Source: Acanthaster planci (taxonomy: Eukaryota; Echinodermata; Asteroidea; Valvatida; Acanthasteridae). Taken from it: DNA of 64,000 nucleotides. The stretch lies in the NCBI RefSeq assembly GCF_001949145.1, contig NW_019091363.1, positions 3,079,311 through 3,143,310 of the forward strand, in the 5' to 3' direction. Positions 59,643-64,000 of the stretch are shown piece by piece (the first letter of the stretch is position 1; each line of letters begins with the position of its first letter). The notes beneath the pieces were generated by a model that searched no databases, was not told where the DNA came from, and saw only the letters and a program-made list of their open reading frames with translations. The position numbers were made by a program, and so were the translations under genes.

Positions 59643-62600
59643 ATGACAGCCATTCGGCACACCCTCCAGAGGGATGTGTTTCTTCCAAATGATGAGAGGC
59701 TCATTGGCTTTGTTCATGTCACCAAGACCGGCAAGAGGAAGAAAGTCAGCTTTCTCTGTGCCACAGGTATGTCCAAGGTAGTAACCTTTGGCGAGATAAA
59801 AATCATTGTTGAGGTTTCATCGCTCAGAGGAAAAATCACATACTTCTTTGAAATTATATTTACGTGATGTACTGTGTTAAAAACAGTAGAGTGACCACTG
59901 TACAATTATTGTATAACATATATTTATTTAAATTACATGATAAATCAGTTATCAAATCCTACATGGACCGAGAACTACATGTATGCTCTTTCAATGCATT
60001 GTCACTGTCTCTTCCATTCCTTGCAGAATTACATGTACATGTAGAAGTTCCATCAGTGCACACATGTACATCAAGGTGCATGAACGTGCATTTGCAAAGT
60101 GTATTGTTTTTTTTTCCAGTAACAACCGACGTCCCTGCTCAAGTGTCAGTTCACAAAGTAAAGAAGGTGGATAAGGACACCTACAAGAAGCGTCAGTCCT
60201 GGAACCTGGCTGAACTGAGAACAGTGGACGGCAAAGATTCCTGCATTGTAAGATATCGGGATGAATTTTGGTGCAGGATTTGTTTACCTGAAGGGTCTCA
60301 TTAGATGGGCACAGTAGCTAGGAATGTACATGTACAGTATATGTCTGAACCTGGCCCCCAGATCCGTTTCCTTGAAACTACTGCCCTTTTAGTCCTGAGT
60401 GCATGTTGATAACACACAACAACTGATGAAAAACATGGTTGGGAATGAATGTGCACTTATATTTGGTCTGATAAGTGAGGATAGTATCTCAGCCAAGGAC
60501 ACAGGTATGGAAACCTTTTCTTAATTTAGTCATTTGAGAAGGTTTCAGCTACTGCACTTGTAGAACCTACTTTGTATTAGATTTGTTAGAGATGGAATTA
60601 TGGTGAGACATTGAATACATGTACACTGTACATGTAGATGTAACATGTAGCTGTAAGGCATATAATAAGCTTGATTAACACAAGTCAACATTGACAAGGA
60701 TGTTATCAACTGATCAAAATCATTTTTCCATATCTCTATACAACAGGATATTCCAGATTTTGATTTACATTTTGATAAATGCTATAAGTGGATAGCAAGC
60801 AATCCTACTGAGAAGAAGTCCTTCATTGAAACATTGTGGAAACTCACACAGCGATACCTAAAGCAGCTCAAGAAGCCTGACTTTGTGAATGTTAACGAGT
60901 CACTCCTGGAAGGTATGTAGGTCTCTGATATCCAAAAACTATCATGATTATCTCGTCTCCTGACAAGCCCGTACATGTGTATGTAGACTGCGTTTCTGGT
61001 CATTACAGTGGTGCTTTTCTCGCATTCCATCTAGAGTGGCCTTTTCATGTAACTGGTGAGACTAAAAAAATCTACCACAAGCCAAAAGCTTGTGTGTTTA
61101 TGACAAGTCCTCAACCATATGTTCATGTATGTTCAACAACTTTTCTCTGTTGAGCACCTTGGAGTTGGGCTCCAGTCTTCTCAGGCTAGCCATTGGTCTG
61201 GGTTTTTGGTTCCTACTTCCATTGATTTCCCTAGAATTTATAATGGGTGACTTCCTCTTCATGTCAAACTGAACTTTCCTAATATATATCTTTACTATTT
61301 CCTTAAAACAAGACTGCAAGCTACAGTGATGTGCTGTGATAAGCCTCATTCCTTGATGTATATTTTGAGATCGATGAGGTTGTGGGTATGCAATGTACAA
61401 TGTAGATTGCCAAGGAGGCCCAAAATCATTCATGATTTTGAATTTAGTTGATGTAAGAAAGGTACTAGTTCATTCATTTTTCTAGTTATCTGGCAATGTC
61501 CAAACAACTTGCAGACTTAGTGAAAACATTTATTAGTTGAATATAAAACTCTGTACAGTTTTTGGGAACGAGCCTGACATCAGCGTGGTCCTGTACAGTG
61601 CTCAGGTCAATTGTTTTTTCAGATATAAATACACAAGTTTCATTTTCTCTCATTTGTTTGTCTAGAGTTTACCCCAGTTGGTGATCAGTCGCGAGCCCAA
61701 CACTCTGAGGATGATTTAGGTACAGGAGATGACTACCAGGTTCTAGCAGCCAGGGAGGAAGCAGATTTGGAACGGATGATGGCAGAGTGCGAGTTTGCCA
61801 TCGGTAATGCTGAAGCATTTGTGGAACGGCTAGCCAATGATCTGTCCGTCCTTGATGGGGTAAGATTGCCAGATGAAACTTGAGTATACTTCCTAAACTT
61901 TTAACCTTTGGATCATGCTCTCCTTTTAGGCATGTTGATATGAATTCAACATTTTGAGGTTAAAGTTGAGGAGTGAAGTTTGTTTCTTTGTGTCTGTCAT
62001 ACTGTCAGCCCTTCATCAGAATTCTTTGTGTAGAGTTACTATGCCCCATAGGTTCTGAGATTTTCGATTTGCTGTGACAGGTACTAACATTTTCCCTCCA
62101 CATACATGTACACGTGTATGGCAGTATCTCTGCAAATTTACCTGAAGCAGCTCAACGTTATTACTGATATAATTTGGTTTGAATTGACTTCAAAGTTCAG
62201 TATTGTCAACCTCGTTGTTGGGAGGAAAAGTTTTGAGGTTTTTGATGACACATCACATGTATTAAGCCAATCTCAAAGTTAATCTTTACTAATATGAGGA
62301 GTTGCTGTCACTGCCATGGTATTTTATTTGTGTAGCATGGGTGAACTAATGCAGCACATGCAAGTTGGTACATTCATTGCTTCCCATTGTCAAAGAGGTC
62401 CTCAGTGCTTTACTGACGGGGATGTACCACCTGCATATGGTCATAGTGTCACCACAGTAATGGCTTCTTATTTTTGTTGCTTGAGAAGACTGTCAGCATA
62501 CATCTCAAAATAGGCATCTTAACTACATGTTGTGGCACTTCAAGTCAGATTTACATGGATAGATACACTACCTGGCTGTTTTAATTTTTATGTGTGGCTT

Positions 62601-63772
62601 TAAAGGCCAGCAGTCAGATTTATCTAGCTCTGTTTGTTGTTCTGTCTATCAACACAGGCCAATATCCATTCCATCATCGAGTCCCAGCAGGAGGTTGCCC
62701 GTCTCATGCATGTTCTTGATGAGTCTCTCCGGGAAGTCAATAAACTAGAATCTGACCTTGATGAGTATGACCGAATGCTAGAGGTAAATGTACATGGTTT
62801 GAATGTTGCAGCACTCCTCACAGGGATGGGGGCTATGGTGGAAGTTTAACAGAAGACTGAAAAGTCTGCTTAACCTTGCCCATTGATGTAATTTTGGGCT
62901 AGCCATAAGCCAAATTTGCCAATTAATACCCTCCAGACAAAGTCCTTTGGAGGATGTCCTTCCGTATCACTTGCATGAATCCGAGGATTAGCTTGGCAGT
63001 CCTTGGTGTGTGTCGCTGATCTCCACTGACCACTGTTGTAGTGTCTCTACAACATAGCCTGGGCCAGTCATGCTAGGTGAATATTGAAAACTGATTTCGA
63101 GGATGCAGCAGAGCAAGGGTGGACTCCCTTTTTGAGAAAAAATTTTGTTTGTCTGAGAGTTTATTAAACGATTCTCAGTGATCAGCCCTCATGATTTTTA
63201 TGAACAAATTAATCAGTTTATAATTGCACAAACAAAATGGACGAGAATAACGTTGACACCTCTTACCAATAACAAACTGTACTAGTGCTCTATTTCCTAT
63301 GCTTTCCTGCACCATTCTAGTGGTCTAACAATATGGTCACGGTCTAGCTACTAAAGCAAAAAAAATTGCTAGGCATGTAGTAGTGTTTGCCTAGCAAAAC
63401 AGGCTTCCAGGCATAGCATAATGGAAAAGTTTTAGTATTTAGTACTACAAAAAACACTTTCAAACAAAATTGAATGTTTTGTGGATCTATTTTGTGTGAT
63501 GAAACTTTCTGTTTGGATGTTTGTTTTGTCACCTCAGGGGGTGCGCGTCCACATGGAGATCATGGAACAGAAGGACTCCATGATCCAGATACAGAGCCAG
63601 AACCACTCTAAGCTGATTGATCAACTCCGAAACATCATCGGCCAATTAGACTTGCCTCATCAATGTAAGATGGCACTGATTGACAGTGACCTGGGCACGC
63701 CCAAGGGCATCTTAGATTGTACAGATGCCACCAAGTATCTGCAGGAGAAAATGGAGGCAGAGTTGCACCCAG
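59643..63772 (+). CDS. EXOC1: Exocyst complex component 1 (SEC3), 5' part
   Basis: EXOC1/Sec3 is the exocyst subunit that anchors secretory vesicles at PIP2-rich plasma membrane. Six exons chain in phase: 59643-59766, 60120-60247, 60747-60912, 61666-61859, 62658-62783 and 63538-63772. The protein begins [20 protein letters not shown] and follows the known family through FLCATV, then [32 protein letters not shown], the coiled-coil stretch [18 protein letters not shown] and [13 protein letters not shown]. Residues 1 to about 160 are the PIP2-binding Sec3 N-terminal domain and later residues enter the coiled-coil Sec3 core. About 324 of roughly 890 residues are present; the last exon ends phase 1 at 63772 and the gene continues past the window edge. 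No frameshift or missing segment is seen. Confidence 0.96.
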
Positions 63773-64000
63773 GTAGGAAGATTAGACTGGTTCTGTGCCA
63801 TAATGAGATATATGTTCAGACAGACAGCCTCCATCAATGAAAGTGAAGTATGATGTGTTTGTCCAGGATGAATGTCTGTTTCTAGATATCCATTAGTTTT
63901 TGAAAAAATTCTGCAAAAGTTCTGCAAATGTGGTGATCAACATGTAAAAGAAATAAAGAGTGCAGGAAAATTCTGGACAAATATTTTGACAGTTTTAGCA
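63773..64000 (+). other. EXOC1: EXOC1 intron running off the window
   Basis: The donor GTAGGA at 63773 opens an intron that does not close before the end. The continued open frame to 63840 is read-through into the intron. Confidence 0.7.

Noticed and set aside
1..64000. tRNA, rRNA, CRISPR, operon or phage features
   Set aside because: No cloverleaf with A- and B-box sequences, no rRNA-like stretch and no spaced repeat array was seen. The organisation is that of an animal genome.

Overview
The window is eukaryotic genomic DNA: intron-rich and AT-leaning, with coding sequence confined to short GT-AG exons, dispersed small mobile elements and one assembly gap. Gene content (an ARAP-type Arf/Rho GAP and the exocyst subunit SEC3/EXOC1) says animal. 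The very frequent palindromic hexamer ACATGT/TGTACA, the GGGCCCAA-ended small element and fold-back elements suggest a marine invertebrate deuterostome such as an echinoderm or hemichordate. The phylum is an inference from style, not proof.

Three genes are supported. (1) Positions about 400-35824, minus strand: an ARAP-family gene covering more than half the window. I could chain 40 exons in correct splice phase (plus one unresolved microexon and a possible terminal exon), giving about 2,150 residues: SAM, a huge proline-rich region, PH1, PH2, ArfGAP, ankyrin repeats, PH3, PH4, RhoGAP, RA, PH5. Exon 1 is a single 3.1-kb exon of 1,042 codons carrying ten PxxxPR motifs and two DPF motifs. Two introns use GC-AG splice sites. 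(2) Positions 48491-56101, minus strand: a six-exon gene for a 330-residue basic protein I cannot name, with a possible alternative 3' coding exon at 48047-48301. (3) Positions 59643-63772, plus strand: the 5' third of EXOC1 (six exons, about 324 residues), running off the right edge. A small plus-strand exon candidate at 56394-56432 suggests that EXOC1 and gene 2 share a divergent promoter near 56.1-56.4 kb.

Between the genes, 35.8-47.0 kb holds no coding sequence I can support. It is a repeat-rich block of ACATGT arrays, two rearranged copies of a duplicated segment (38.2-39.05 and 40.3-41.7 kb) with an insertion splitting one copy, a G-run tract, a 252-bp terminal-inverted-repeat element and a 59-bp TTAA-flanked palindromic element whose twin lies at 53.1 kb. 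ARAP introns contain two inverted copies of another small element (11.6 and 14.7 kb), a roughly 1.15-kb fold-back element (19.3-20.5 kb) and a 9-bp minisatellite. A 499-bp run of N occupies 56600-57098.

Functionally, ARAP couples phosphoinositide sensing to Arf and Rho GTPase shutdown at membranes and actin, while EXOC1 tethers secretory vesicles to PIP2 membrane. Both act in membrane traffic, but nothing in the sequence shows that their adjacency is functional.
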